Positions 9,532 through 17,410 of a stretch of 64,000 nucleotides of DNA are shown piece by piece. The position numbers and the translations under genes are program-made. Below the pieces are notes generated by a model. That model did no database searches, was not told the DNA's origin, and worked only from the letters and a program-made list of their open reading frames with translations. Origin of the DNA: Flavobacteriaceae bacterium. Its GTDB lineage: Bacteria; Bacteroidota; Bacteroidia; Flavobacteriales; Flavobacteriaceae. Numbering within the stretch: the stretch's first letter is position 1; every line of letters starts with the position of its first letter. The DNA lies in the NCBI GenBank assembly GCA_022428005.1, contig JAKMDI010000002.1, forward strand, positions 1-64,000, written 5' to 3'.

Positions 9532-11001
9532 ATGGGTGTCGTCGCCAAACAATCTTTCTACAACAGCATCACCATTGGATTGGCTTTTGTGATAGGCGCC
9601 TTAAATACAGTTTTTTTGTACCCCACCCACATGGGAAGTAAGCTTCAAGGTCTGGTGGTTGCACTGCTGGCATTGTCAAATTTAGTTCAGCCTTTTATAT
9701 CTTTTGGAGTTCAACATGCCGTTATAAAATTTTATAGCAATCTACAGACCAAAGAAGAAAAAGACAAACTCCTGAGTTTTTCCCTGTTTCTTCCTCTTTC
9801 AGTTTTTGTTGTTCTCTTGGCTATCAGTTCTGTTTTTTATTCTGAAATAGTAGATTTTATCGCTTCAGAAAATAAAGAAATGGGTAAATACGCCTATTTG
9901 ATCTTGACTATTGCTTTTGCTACGGCGCTTTTTGAAGTATTTTACAATTGGCTGAGAATACAATTCCTTTCAGTTTTTGGGAACTTTTTAAAAGAGTTTT
10001 TTCCACGGGTCTTGATATTTGTTTTGTTGTTGCTGTATGCTTTTGAGGTAGTGGATTTTGACGGTTTTGTTGTGGGGTTAATCACGGGGTATTATCTGCG
10101 GTTACTTTTAGTGATAATTTACAGTTTGTCGAAATACACTCCGAGATTTTCGCTGGCTTTACCCGATCAGTTCAAAGTCATTCTTAAATACAGTCTTTTA
10201 ATTTTCATGTCTGGAACGGCGGCGAGTTTGATTTTGGATATTGATAAATCCATGATTTCTACTATTCTAACGGTGGAAAATGTTGCCTTCTACAGTGTGG
10301 CCATTTTTATTGCAGCTGTAATTGAATTTCCAGGCAGGGCGATGTTCCAAATCATTAGTCCACTGGTGGCCAAAGCCCTCAATGAGGGGGATGACATTAC
10401 ACTGAAACGCTTGCTCAAAAAAAGTGCAAATAACTTACTGCTCATTTCTGGATTGCTTTTTTGTTTGATCAATCTCAACCTTAGCGATTTTTATAATTGG
10501 ATTGATTTAGGCGATTATGCTGTTGCTTTGGAAGTGGTACTTATCGTATCATTAGGAAAACTATTTACCATGTCCATGGGTTGTTTGAACAACATCATCA
10601 CCAATTCAAAATACTATGTTTATGTGTTTTGGTTTTCAACTATTTCTGCCCTATTGGCTGTCGTTTTAAACCTATACCTTATTCAGTGGTATGGAATTAC
10701 AGGAGCAGCCTACGCTACCCTTATGGTGATCGTACTGATTAACATATTAAAAATATTATTGGTACAGTTCCGCTTTAAAATAAACCCTTATAGCAAGGCG
10801 TCAATATTAACGGTGACACTTATTTTATTGGTCAACCTCATTTTTACATTTATAGAATTCGACTTGTCGCCGTTTATGGCATTGGCAGTGAGGTCAATAC
10901 TGATCTTTTTGGTTTTTGCTGTTATTGCACACCTGATGAAGCTCACCACAGACATTCAACCCGTATTAAAGAGAATTCTTTCTTCCTTTCAAAAAACTTA
11001 G
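9532..11001 (+). CDS. Polysaccharide flippase (Wzx/MOP superfamily)
   Basis: 489 residues with about 12-14 predicted membrane helices spread evenly over the chain, as in oligosaccharide flippases of the MOP superfamily (polysaccharide biosynthesis protein). The start AKQSFYNSITIGLAFVIGALN and SGTAASLILDIDKSMI around residue 225 fit the family. It would move a lipid-linked glycan across the inner membrane. It begins 6 bases after the YfhO-like gene and ends in a TTAG tetranucleotide shared with the stop of uvrA on the other strand. Confidence 0.85.
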   Translation: MGVVAKQSFYNSITIGLAFVIGALNTVFLYPTHMGSKLQGLVVALLALSNLVQPFISFGVQHAVIKFYSNLQTKEEKDKLLSFSLFLPLSVFVVLLAISSVFYSEIVDFIASENKEMGKYAYLILTIAFATALFEVFYNWLRIQFLSVFGNFLKEFFPRVLIFVLLLLYAFEVVDFDGFVVGLITGYYLRLLLVIIYSLSKYTPRFSLALPDQFKVILKYSLLIFMSGTAASLILDIDKSMISTILTVENVAFYSVAIFIAAVIEFPGRAMFQIISPLVAKALNEGDDITLKRLLKKSANNLLLISGLLFCLINLNLSDFYNWIDLGDYAVALEVVLIVSLGKLFTMSMGCLNNIITNSKYYVYVFWFSTISALLAVVLNLYLIQWYGITGAAYATLMVIVLINILKILLVQFRFKINPYSKASILTVTLILLVNLIFTFIEFDLSPFMALAVRSILIFLVFAVIAHLMKLTTDIQPVLKRILSSFQKT

Positions 11002-13778
11002 AAAACGAGCTTTTTTGATAAATATGCTGCAGTAAAGGAACTGGACACAGCAGCCACTTTTTCTGGCGTGCCCATGGCCACCAATTGACCACCGTTTTTT
11101 CCTCCTTCAGGACCCAAATCAATAATGTGATCTGCACACTTAATGAGCTCTAAGTTGTGTTCTACAACAATGACAGTATGGCCTTGATCAATCAGCGCAT
11201 TGAATGAAAGCAGGAGTTTGTTTATATCGTGAAAATGAAGACCAGTGGTCGGTTCATCGAAAATAAAGACAATTTTGTCACGGGTGGTTCCTCTTCCAAT
11301 AAATGAAGCCAACTTTATTCTTTGGGCTTCACCTCCAGAGAGGGTAGTAGAGGGCTGCCCCAAAGCTACATACCCCAACCCTACGGCTTGTAATGGTTTT
11401 AATTTTTGAACCATTTTGTTGTGGTTTTCCTTTTTAAAGAAATCAATGGCTTCATCTACACTCATTTCCAACAAAGCATCCAACGATAGCCCGCCGTATT
11501 TCACTTCTAAAATTTCCTTTTTAAACCGTTTTCCCTTGCAGTGTTCGCATTCTAATACGACATCTGCCATAAATTGCATTTCGATGGTGGTATTTCCATC
11601 TCCTTTGCAATGCTCACAACGTCCTCCGTCTACATTAAATGAAAAGTGTTTGGCCTGGTATCCTCTGTTCTTGGACAGGGATTGACTGGCAAATAGGGTT
11701 CGGATCTCATCATATGCTTTGATATAAGTCACTGGATTTGACCTGGAGGACCTCCCTATGGGGTTTTGATCTACAAATTCAACACTGTTTATTTTTTCGA
11801 TGGGGGCTTTGAGTTGATCATATTGACCTGGTTTATCATTAAATATTCCCTTTTCTCTTTGAAGTGAAGGATAGAGAATCTTCTTTACCAAAGTTGATTT
11901 ACCACTTCCAGACACGCCGGTGACCACTGTCATACAACCCAAGGGAAAGCTTACTTTTATATTTTTTAAGTTGTTTTCTCTACAACCACTCAAAATAATT
12001 TCCCCTGATTTTTTTCTTCTCTTAGTAGGCACTGGGATAAACATTTCCCCGCGTAAATATTTAGCGGTCAAGCTTTCGGATTTAGTGATATCGGTTAATG
12101 GGCCAACCGATACAATTTCTCCTCCGTAGATGCCAGCTTCTGGTCCCATATCCACTATGGTATCCGCAGCGTGCATAATTTCTTCGTCATGTTCGACTAC
12201 AATCACGGTGTTACCCAGATCTCTGAGCTTTTTAAGTACTTTAATTAATTGATCATTATCATGGGAATGAAGACCAATAGAAGGCTCGTCCAAAATATAC
12301 ATAGACCCTACCAAAGCACTGCCCAATGAGGTGGCCAAGTTAATACGCTGGGACTCCCCTCCTGAGAGTGTATTGGCTTTTCTGTTCAGGTTGAGATATC
12401 CCAGTCCAACATCTTTAATAAACTGTATTCTGCTGGTAATTTCTTTTAGAATTCGCTCTGCGACTTTGGTGTCATGAGCATCGAGTTGAAGATGATTAAA
12501 AAAATCTCCCAGATCGTCAATGGAAAAATGGAGAAGGGTAGAGAGGGAATGGGCACCCACCTTAACGTAATCACTATCTTTTCTCAGGCGGGAACCACCA
12601 CATTCATCGCAGGCAGTCTTACCCCTGTATCTCGATAACAATACACGATTTTGTATTTTATAATTTTTAGCCTCAATTTTTTTAAAAAATTTATTGATTC
12701 CAGTAAAATAGGAATTTCCCTCCCACAAGGTTTGGATGTGCTCCTCACTCAATTCAAAATAAGGCTTGTGAATTGGAAAATCAAATTTGAAGGCATTTTC
12801 AATAAGCTGTTTGTGAAATTTACGCATTCCTGCGCCCCGCCACGGAGCAATAGCCTCGTCATATATTGACCTGCTGGTATCGGGGACGACCAATTCAGGG
12901 TCAATGCCGATGATATCGCCAAATCCTTCACATTTTTTACATGCACCAAATGGATTGTTAAAACTAAAAAAGTGAACATTGGGAACGACAAAATCCATTC
13001 CGTCCAACTCAAATCGGTTGGAAAATGAAACACGCTTCTCTTCCGCCAAGGACCAGAGAGAGCAAGTCCCTTTACCCTCATAAAAAGCAATTTCTATAGC
13101 ATCCGCTACACGCTGATAAAAATCTTCTTCATGTCGGACTACGATCCGATCAACAACCAGGTCAAATTTAGAAGGGAGTTTTTCAATTTCATCTATTCGA
13201 ATTACTTTTTCTTTAGCAAAAATTCGAGCGAATCCTTGCTGTTTTAATACCCCCAAACGGTCTTTAGAGTCATTTTTATCGACTGTAATTGGTGCTAATA
13301 AGAGTATTTTATCCCCGTTTTTATACTGTTCTTTTAGGCAATTTATGACATCCGTTACGTTGTCGCTCTTAACTTGCTTTCCGGAAATAGGGGAGTAGGT
13401 CTTTCCGATACGAGCATAGAGCAGTTTGAGGTAATCGTAAACCTCAGTTTTGGTACCCACCGTTGAACGTGGGTTGGAGGAAGATACTTTTTGTTCTACA
13501 GCAATGGCGGGAGCAATTCCTTTAATCTCATCAACTTTGGGTTTGTTGAGCTTTCCCATAAACTGCCTGGCATACGAGGAGAGGCTTTCCACATAGCGCC
13601 GTTGTCCTTCGGCGTAGAGGGTGTCAAAAACCAAAGATGATTTACCAGAACCTGATAATCCTGTTACCACAGTCAGTTTATTTCTTGGAAATACAACATC
13701 AATATTTTTTAAATTATGAAGTTGCGCCCCCTTAATAATGATGTACTTTTTGGGATCTAAATCTAGTGTTTTTGCCAT
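10998..13778 (-). CDS. uvrA: Excinuclease ABC subunit A
   Basis: 926-residue damage-recognition ATPase of nucleotide excision repair. Two ABC modules are visible: Walker A GLSGSGKSS at 40-48 with signature LSGGESQRINLA, and a second GVSGSGKST with LSGGEAQRIKLA and VFIFDEPTTGLH. The C-terminal zinc module is intact (CEHCKGDG ... CEHCKGKR). The first zinc module is not: CKKC at 280-283 is present, but the usual upstream FACPxC half is replaced by FELDGMDFVVPN around 256-267, leaving two of four Cys. This appears to be a lineage trait (see findings). A TAATTTTG -7 box on the minus strand at 13795-13802 predicts a very short mRNA leader. Confidence 0.97.
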   Translation of the reverse strand: MAKTLDLDPKKYIIIKGAQLHNLKNIDVVFPRNKLTVVTGLSGSGKSSLVFDTLYAEGQRRYVESLSSYARQFMGKLNKPKVDEIKGIAPAIAVEQKVSSSNPRSTVGTKTEVYDYLKLLYARIGKTYSPISGKQVKSDNVTDVINCLKEQYKNGDKILLLAPITVDKNDSKDRLGVLKQQGFARIFAKEKVIRIDEIEKLPSKFDLVVDRIVVRHEEDFYQRVADAIEIAFYEGKGTCSLWSLAEEKRVSFSNRFELDGMDFVVPNVHFFSFNNPFGACKKCEGFGDIIGIDPELVVPDTSRSIYDEAIAPWRGAGMRKFHKQLIENAFKFDFPIHKPYFELSEEHIQTLWEGNSYFTGINKFFKKIEAKNYKIQNRVLLSRYRGKTACDECGGSRLRKDSDYVKVGAHSLSTLLHFSIDDLGDFFNHLQLDAHDTKVAERILKEITSRIQFIKDVGLGYLNLNRKANTLSGGESQRINLATSLGSALVGSMYILDEPSIGLHSHDNDQLIKVLKKLRDLGNTVIVVEHDEEIMHAADTIVDMGPEAGIYGGEIVSVGPLTDITKSESLTAKYLRGEMFIPVPTKRRKKSGEIILSGCRENNLKNIKVSFPLGCMTVVTGVSGSGKSTLVKKILYPSLQREKGIFNDKPGQYDQLKAPIEKINSVEFVDQNPIGRSSRSNPVTYIKAYDEIRTLFASQSLSKNRGYQAKHFSFNVDGGRCEHCKGDGNTTIEMQFMADVVLECEHCKGKRFKKEILEVKYGGLSLDALLEMSVDEAIDFFKKENHNKMVQKLKPLQAVGLGYVALGQPSTTLSGGEAQRIKLASFIGRGTTRDKIVFIFDEPTTGLHFHDINKLLLSFNALIDQGHTVIVVEHNLELIKCADHIIDLGPEGGKNGGQLVAMGTPEKVAAVSSSFTAAYLSKKLVF

Positions 13779-13794
13779 CGATTAAAATAGAAAG

Positions 13795-13802
13795 CAAAAT
13801 TA
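13795..13802 (-). promoter_or_regulatory. Predicted -7 box of uvrA (TAATTTTG)
   Basis: Read on the minus strand, TAATTTTG matches the Bacteroidota -7 consensus TAnnTTTG exactly. It lies 17 bases upstream of the uvrA start codon, so transcription would begin roughly 10-13 bases before it. No convincing -33 element was found at the usual distance. Confidence 0.45.
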
Positions 13803-13862
13803 CAACTAATCTTCGCAAAGCCTGTGTGCTGGTAATTAAAAATTGATTGAAATGGTCTATTT

Positions 13863-13893
13863 TTTGATTTTAAACATAATACTCCTATATTTG
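13863..13893 (+). promoter_or_regulatory. Predicted promoter of the ECF sigma gene
   Basis: TTTG at 13863-13866 and TATATTTG at 13886-13893 match the Bacteroidota -33 and -7 elements with a 19-base spacer. Transcription would start near 13898-13900, giving a leader of about 80 bases before the ATG at 13978. That is long for this genome, where other predicted leaders are 0-15 bases. Confidence 0.65.
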
Positions 13894-13918
13894 TAATATA
13901 AACAATACCTATAGCACA

Positions 13919-13977
13919 AAACTACTTTTAGCCTTTAAGGTTTTTTTTAACTCAGCTTCGCTGATAAAAAGTAGTTT
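13919..13977 (+). promoter_or_regulatory. Structured mRNA leader of the ECF sigma gene
   Basis: AAACTACTTTT at 13919-13929 is the exact reverse complement of AAAAGTAGTTT at 13967-13977, which ends at the base before the ATG. Between them TCAGC-TTC-GCTGA (13952-13964) forms a 5-bp hairpin, and CCTTTAAGG (13932-13940) is a near-palindrome. Folded, this is an outer 11-bp stem enclosing one or two hairpins, with the start codon immediately outside. Such a stem would hinder ribosome access, so regulated translation is likely. The pairing is seen directly; the function is inferred. Confidence 0.6.
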
Positions 13978-14571
13978 ATGCAAATTTCCAACTTCAACAA
14001 CATTACTGATGCTCACTTGGTGCACGAATACACCCAGGGGAGCGAAAAGTCTTTAGAAATACTTATTTACAGACATAAGTCAAAAATTTATAATTTTATT
14101 TTTTCTAAGGTCTTAGACCAAGAAGTGGCGGAGGACATCTTCCAAGAAACTTTTATAAAAGTCATCAAAACCCTTAAAGGCGGACTTTACAACGAGGAAG
14201 GTAAGTTTGTATCTTGGGTAATGCGTATCTCTCACAATCTCGTGATAGATTACTTTAGAAAATCGAATCGTATGCCCAAGTTTGAGGCCAGTGACGATTA
14301 TGACGTCTTTCAATTCATTACCGACAATGCCCCCAACGCAGAAAATAATCTGATCAATGATCAGGTCGTAAACGATCTTCAACAGCTAATAGCTGAATTA
14401 CCTGATGATCAAAAAGAGGTATTGAGTATGCGATTGTATCGTGATATGAGTTTTAAGGAAATTGCAGAAATAACGGGTGTAAGCATAAATACTGCCTTGG
14501 GTAGAATGCGCTATGCCATCATCAATATTCGAAAAATGGTTGAAGAACACCAAATCGTTTTGACCCACTAA
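13978..14571 (+). CDS. ECF-type RNA polymerase sigma factor
   Basis: 197-residue sigma-70 family factor of the extracytoplasmic-function group. Region 2 covers about residues 25-90 (ILIYRHKSKIYNFIFSKV, then DIFQETFIKVI and FVSWVMRISHNLVIDYFRK). Region 4 is at about 140-190 (LPDDQKEVLSMRLYRDMSF, then the helix-turn-helix EIAEITGVSINTALGRMRYA). No gene for a membrane anti-sigma factor follows; the next gene is a 44-codon ORF. The long structured leader suggests that the sigma factor is controlled at translation. It is divergent from uvrA. Which regulon it serves cannot be told. Confidence 0.93.
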   Translation: MQISNFNNITDAHLVHEYTQGSEKSLEILIYRHKSKIYNFIFSKVLDQEVAEDIFQETFIKVIKTLKGGLYNEEGKFVSWVMRISHNLVIDYFRKSNRMPKFEASDDYDVFQFITDNAPNAENNLINDQVVNDLQQLIAELPDDQKEVLSMRLYRDMSFKEIAEITGVSINTALGRMRYAIINIRKMVEEHQIVLTH

Positions 14572-14614
14572 ACAATTTATTGGTTTTTTTTTCGTTCTAA
14601 GGTAAATGCAATTT

Positions 14615-14749
14615 ATGGAGCAAAATTACTTTGAAAAAAAACATTCTGAACACGGTCCTAGGCCCATTGTTATTAAACGTATACTGGCTTATTCCAAGTA
14701 TTTTAATTCAACAAACACTTTCCAAAAGTACCCTGAGGACAAGGCTTAG
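14615..14749 (+). CDS. Small basic protein of unknown function (44 aa)
   Basis: Short open frame directly downstream of the ECF sigma gene: it begins MEQNYFEKKHSEHGPRP, continues VIKRILAYSKYF and ends FQKYPEDKA. An in-frame ATG at 14606 would add three residues. It is basic in the middle with no membrane helix or Cys. Its TAG stop shares the tetranucleotide TTAG with the nth stop on the other strand, the same arrangement found at several other convergent gene pairs here, which supports it being a real gene. The sequence has normal amino acid composition. It could affect the sigma factor, but nothing shows this. A partial echo of its 3' end lies near 60590-60616. Confidence 0.5.
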   Translation: MEQNYFEKKHSEHGPRPIVIKRILAYSKYFNSTNTFQKYPEDKA

Positions 14750-15393
14750 CGCTGTAGTTTATTGATTACTGATCTCCTTCCAATTTTTTGGGTAATGCTA
14801 TCATTTTCTATTTTCCAGCCTCTCGCAGGACAATATTCCCTTCCATACCAGATAATTTGAAGGTGCAAGTCATTCCATTTATCCTCAGGAAAAAGGCGTT
14901 TGGCATCCTTTTCGGTTTGGGTTACATTTTTTCCATTGGACAATCCCCAGCGGTACATCAGACGGTGTATGTGCGTATCAACAGGAAAGGCGGGCACACC
15001 AAAAGCTTGTGACATCACCACACTCGCGGTTTTGTGACCAACAGCAGGGAGTCTTTCAAGTGCCTCAAAACTTTGAGGTACCTTGCCGTCGTGTTCCTCG
15101 ATCAATATTTTAGATAGGCCGTGAATACCTTTTGATTTCATTGGTGATAGCCCCACGGGTCTGATGATGGCCCTGATTTCCTCAACGCTGAGTTGTATCA
15201 TTTTTTGAGGGGTATCTGCTTTTTTAAACAATAGAGGTGTTATTTGATTTACCCGAATGTCTGTGCTTTGAGCAGACATTAAAACTGCAATTAAGAGGGT
15301 ATAGGGGTCTTTGTGATCCAATGGAATGGGAATTTCGGGATACAGTTGATCCAATTTTTCAATTACAAACGAAACCTTTTCCTTTTTAGTCAT
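14746..15393 (-). CDS. nth: Endonuclease III-type DNA glycosylase, without the iron-sulfur cluster
   Basis: 215-residue base-excision repair glycosylase/AP lyase. The helix-hairpin-helix and catalytic site are clear: LPAVGHKTASVV with the Schiff-base Lys121, and FPVDTHIHRL with catalytic Asp139. ISAQTTD-like LMSAQSTDIRVN at 39-49 is the substrate-pocket motif. Escherichia coli Nth carries a C-terminal [4Fe-4S] cluster bound by four Cys; here the matching region IIWYGREYCPARGWKIEND keeps only Cys188, so no cluster can form. The chain ends about where the cluster loop would be. Activity is still expected from the intact active site. Confidence 0.9.
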   Translation of the reverse strand: MTKKEKVSFVIEKLDQLYPEIPIPLDHKDPYTLLIAVLMSAQSTDIRVNQITPLLFKKADTPQKMIQLSVEEIRAIIRPVGLSPMKSKGIHGLSKILIEEHDGKVPQSFEALERLPAVGHKTASVVMSQAFGVPAFPVDTHIHRLMYRWGLSNGKNVTQTEKDAKRLFPEDKWNDLHLQIIWYGREYCPARGWKIENDSITQKIGRRSVINKLQR

Positions 15394-15433
15394 TAGAATT
15401 TTTTGTTATTTCGACTCAAATTAAAGAATAATA

Positions 15434-15892
15434 ATGAAAACATTAATTACAGGATCGGTCGTTCCGTCATTCGAAACCCAAGATCAGGACCAAAATAGGG
15501 TGACCAATAAAGATCTAATCGGGAAAAAAAGTATTGTTTTTTTCTACCCCAGGGCCAATACCCCCGGTTGTACAGCAGAAGCTTGTAACCTCAGGGATCA
15601 TTACAAAACCCTACAAGATAAAGGATACCAATTGTTTGGAGTCAGTGCAGACAGCTCTAAAAAGCAAAAGAGCTTTGCAGATAAATACGACTTACCATTC
15701 CCTTTGCTCGCCGATGAAGACAAATCGGTAATTAATGCTTTTGGGGTCTGGGGGCCTAAAAAGTTTCAGGGCAGGGAATACGATGGCATTCACAGGACGA
15801 CTTTCTTAATTGATGAGGAAGGTAAAGTGGAAAAAGTGATCAGCAAAGTCAAAACCAAGGACCACGCCGCACAAATTTTGGAGGAAAGTTAG
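15434..15892 (+). CDS. bcp: Thiol peroxidase, bacterioferritin comigratory protein type
   Basis: 152-residue peroxiredoxin of the BCP/PrxQ group, reducing hydroperoxides with thioredoxin. The peroxidatic Cys is in PRANTPGCTAEACNLRD, with the resolving Cys five positions later, as in atypical two-Cys BCP enzymes. FGVWGPKKFQGREYDGIHR is the usual C-terminal family signature with the structural Arg. No signal peptide, so cytoplasmic. It is divergent from nth with about 40 bases between them, and its stop overlaps that of the convergent gene by four bases (TTAG). Confidence 0.95.
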   Translation: MKTLITGSVVPSFETQDQDQNRVTNKDLIGKKSIVFFYPRANTPGCTAEACNLRDHYKTLQDKGYQLFGVSADSSKKQKSFADKYDLPFPLLADEDKSVINAFGVWGPKKFQGREYDGIHRTTFLIDEEGKVEKVISKVKTKDHAAQILEES

Positions 15893-17337
15893 ACTTTTAC
15901 TTTTTTCTCCTCCCAGCCAAACATTTTGTTTTTCATGATCATTTCGGCAATACCCTCTGGGAGTTGGTCTTTCCATCCGTTTTTACCTTCTTTTATATTG
16001 GAGAGTATGTCCCTTGAAAAGATCGATAAATATTCGTTTTCAAAATCAAAAATATCGACAATCTTCCCATTGTATTTAAAGAACTTGTAGAAGTCTTTCA
16101 TTCTGGGATGAAGCTTTAGGTTATTAGAGTTGATGATCTCACCCGTTTCAGGATGTTTCATCGGATAGAGATAGACTTTTAGGTTATTGTGGAACATTTT
16201 ACCAAAGGCCCCGAGTATTCCTCCTTTTACGTCTTTGTAGTATTGCTCGTCAAAGACTTCAACAAAATTGCTCACCCCCATAGTGAGACCAATCTGCTCT
16301 TTGGTATACTCAGAGAGATAATCAACCATCCTGTAGTATTCTTTAAAATCTGAAATCATAACGGTATGGCCCAGAGAACAGAGGAGTTTTGCACGATCCA
16401 TAAAGTCCGATTCATCAATTTCACCCTGTGCCGTAAGGTTGGAGAGCGTGATTTCGAAAATGACCTCAGTTTTGTGTTCATTGACATTATTTTCCTTGAT
16501 AAAAATATCATATGACTTTTTGAACATGTCTATATTTACTTTAGTTACTGGTCTAAAGCTTCCTCTTAAAACTAAAATATTTTTCTTGTAGAGCACCCTT
16601 GCTGGCAAAACATTGTTTCCCTGAGGGTTAAACATAACAGCTTCTGTCATTTTATTTTTCAACAACAGTAAGCTCATGATCCTGTTGTCCACTCCCTTAA
16701 ATACGGGACCTGAAAAATTAATGGTATCAATTTCTATGGCAGATCGATCGATGTGGTCATAGAGGTGTTTGATTATCTTTTTAGGTTCATCATAGTTATA
16801 AAAAGCGCCATAAACCAAGTTGACGCCCATGATTCCGATGGCCTCTTGCTGAAGCCGAGCCTCTGTTTGATGAAAACGAACATGAATCATGATTTCATTG
16901 TAAGGCTCCTCTGGAGATATGTGGTAGCGGATGCCCATCCACCCATGGCCTTTGTACTTTTTTGCAAAATCAATAGTGGCAACCGTATTGGCGTAAGCAA
17001 AAAACAATTTATTCGGATGATTTTCTTCTGGAATACGGGTTTCTAACAACATAATCTCCCGCTCCAGCATTTTATGCAAACGGGTTTCGGTGACATACCT
17101 GCCATCGTCTTCCTCACCATAGATGGTGTCGCTGAAGTTTTTGTCGTAGGCACTGATTGTTTTTGCGATGGTCCCCGAAGCACCACCTACCCTAAAAAAA
17201 TGCCGAACAACTTCTTGACCTGCACCAATCTCAGCGAATGTTCCATAAATATGATCATTGAGATTGATCCTTAGTGCTTTTCTTTCGGTGGAGGGCCTTT
17301 TTTCAAATTCTTTATCTCCTGGGAGGGTCGTTGGCAT
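15889..17337 (-). CDS. Conserved protein of unknown function (482 aa), cytoplasmic
   Basis: A full-length, well-formed protein without signal peptide or membrane helix. Relatives in Bacteroidota, Cyanobacteria and Planctomycetes are, as I remember, often mislabelled as a TonB-dependent receptor or a nicotinate-nucleotide adenylyltransferase; neither fits, because there is no barrel and no nucleotidyl-transferase HxGH motif. Visible landmarks are GTFAEIGAGQEVVRHFFRVG near residue 35, GASGTIAKTISAYD, MLEREIMLLETR, NPQGNNVLPARVLY and FGKMFHNNLKVYLYPMKHP. It stands as a single gene, divergent from the MBL hydrolase. I do not assign a function. Confidence 0.6.
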   Translation of the reverse strand: MPTTLPGDKEFEKRPSTERKALRINLNDHIYGTFAEIGAGQEVVRHFFRVGGASGTIAKTISAYDKNFSDTIYGEEDDGRYVTETRLHKMLEREIMLLETRIPEENHPNKLFFAYANTVATIDFAKKYKGHGWMGIRYHISPEEPYNEIMIHVRFHQTEARLQQEAIGIMGVNLVYGAFYNYDEPKKIIKHLYDHIDRSAIEIDTINFSGPVFKGVDNRIMSLLLLKNKMTEAVMFNPQGNNVLPARVLYKKNILVLRGSFRPVTKVNIDMFKKSYDIFIKENNVNEHKTEVIFEITLSNLTAQGEIDESDFMDRAKLLCSLGHTVMISDFKEYYRMVDYLSEYTKEQIGLTMGVSNFVEVFDEQYYKDVKGGILGAFGKMFHNNLKVYLYPMKHPETGEIINSNNLKLHPRMKDFYKFFKYNGKIVDIFDFENEYLSIFSRDILSNIKEGKNGWKDQLPEGIAEMIMKNKMFGWEEKKVKV

Positions 17338-17410
17338 ATCGAAGTTTATGATATAAAATTACAAAGTTTGTTTAATTTTTCCCTATATATTTACCGTTGA
17401 ATTATTCAGG

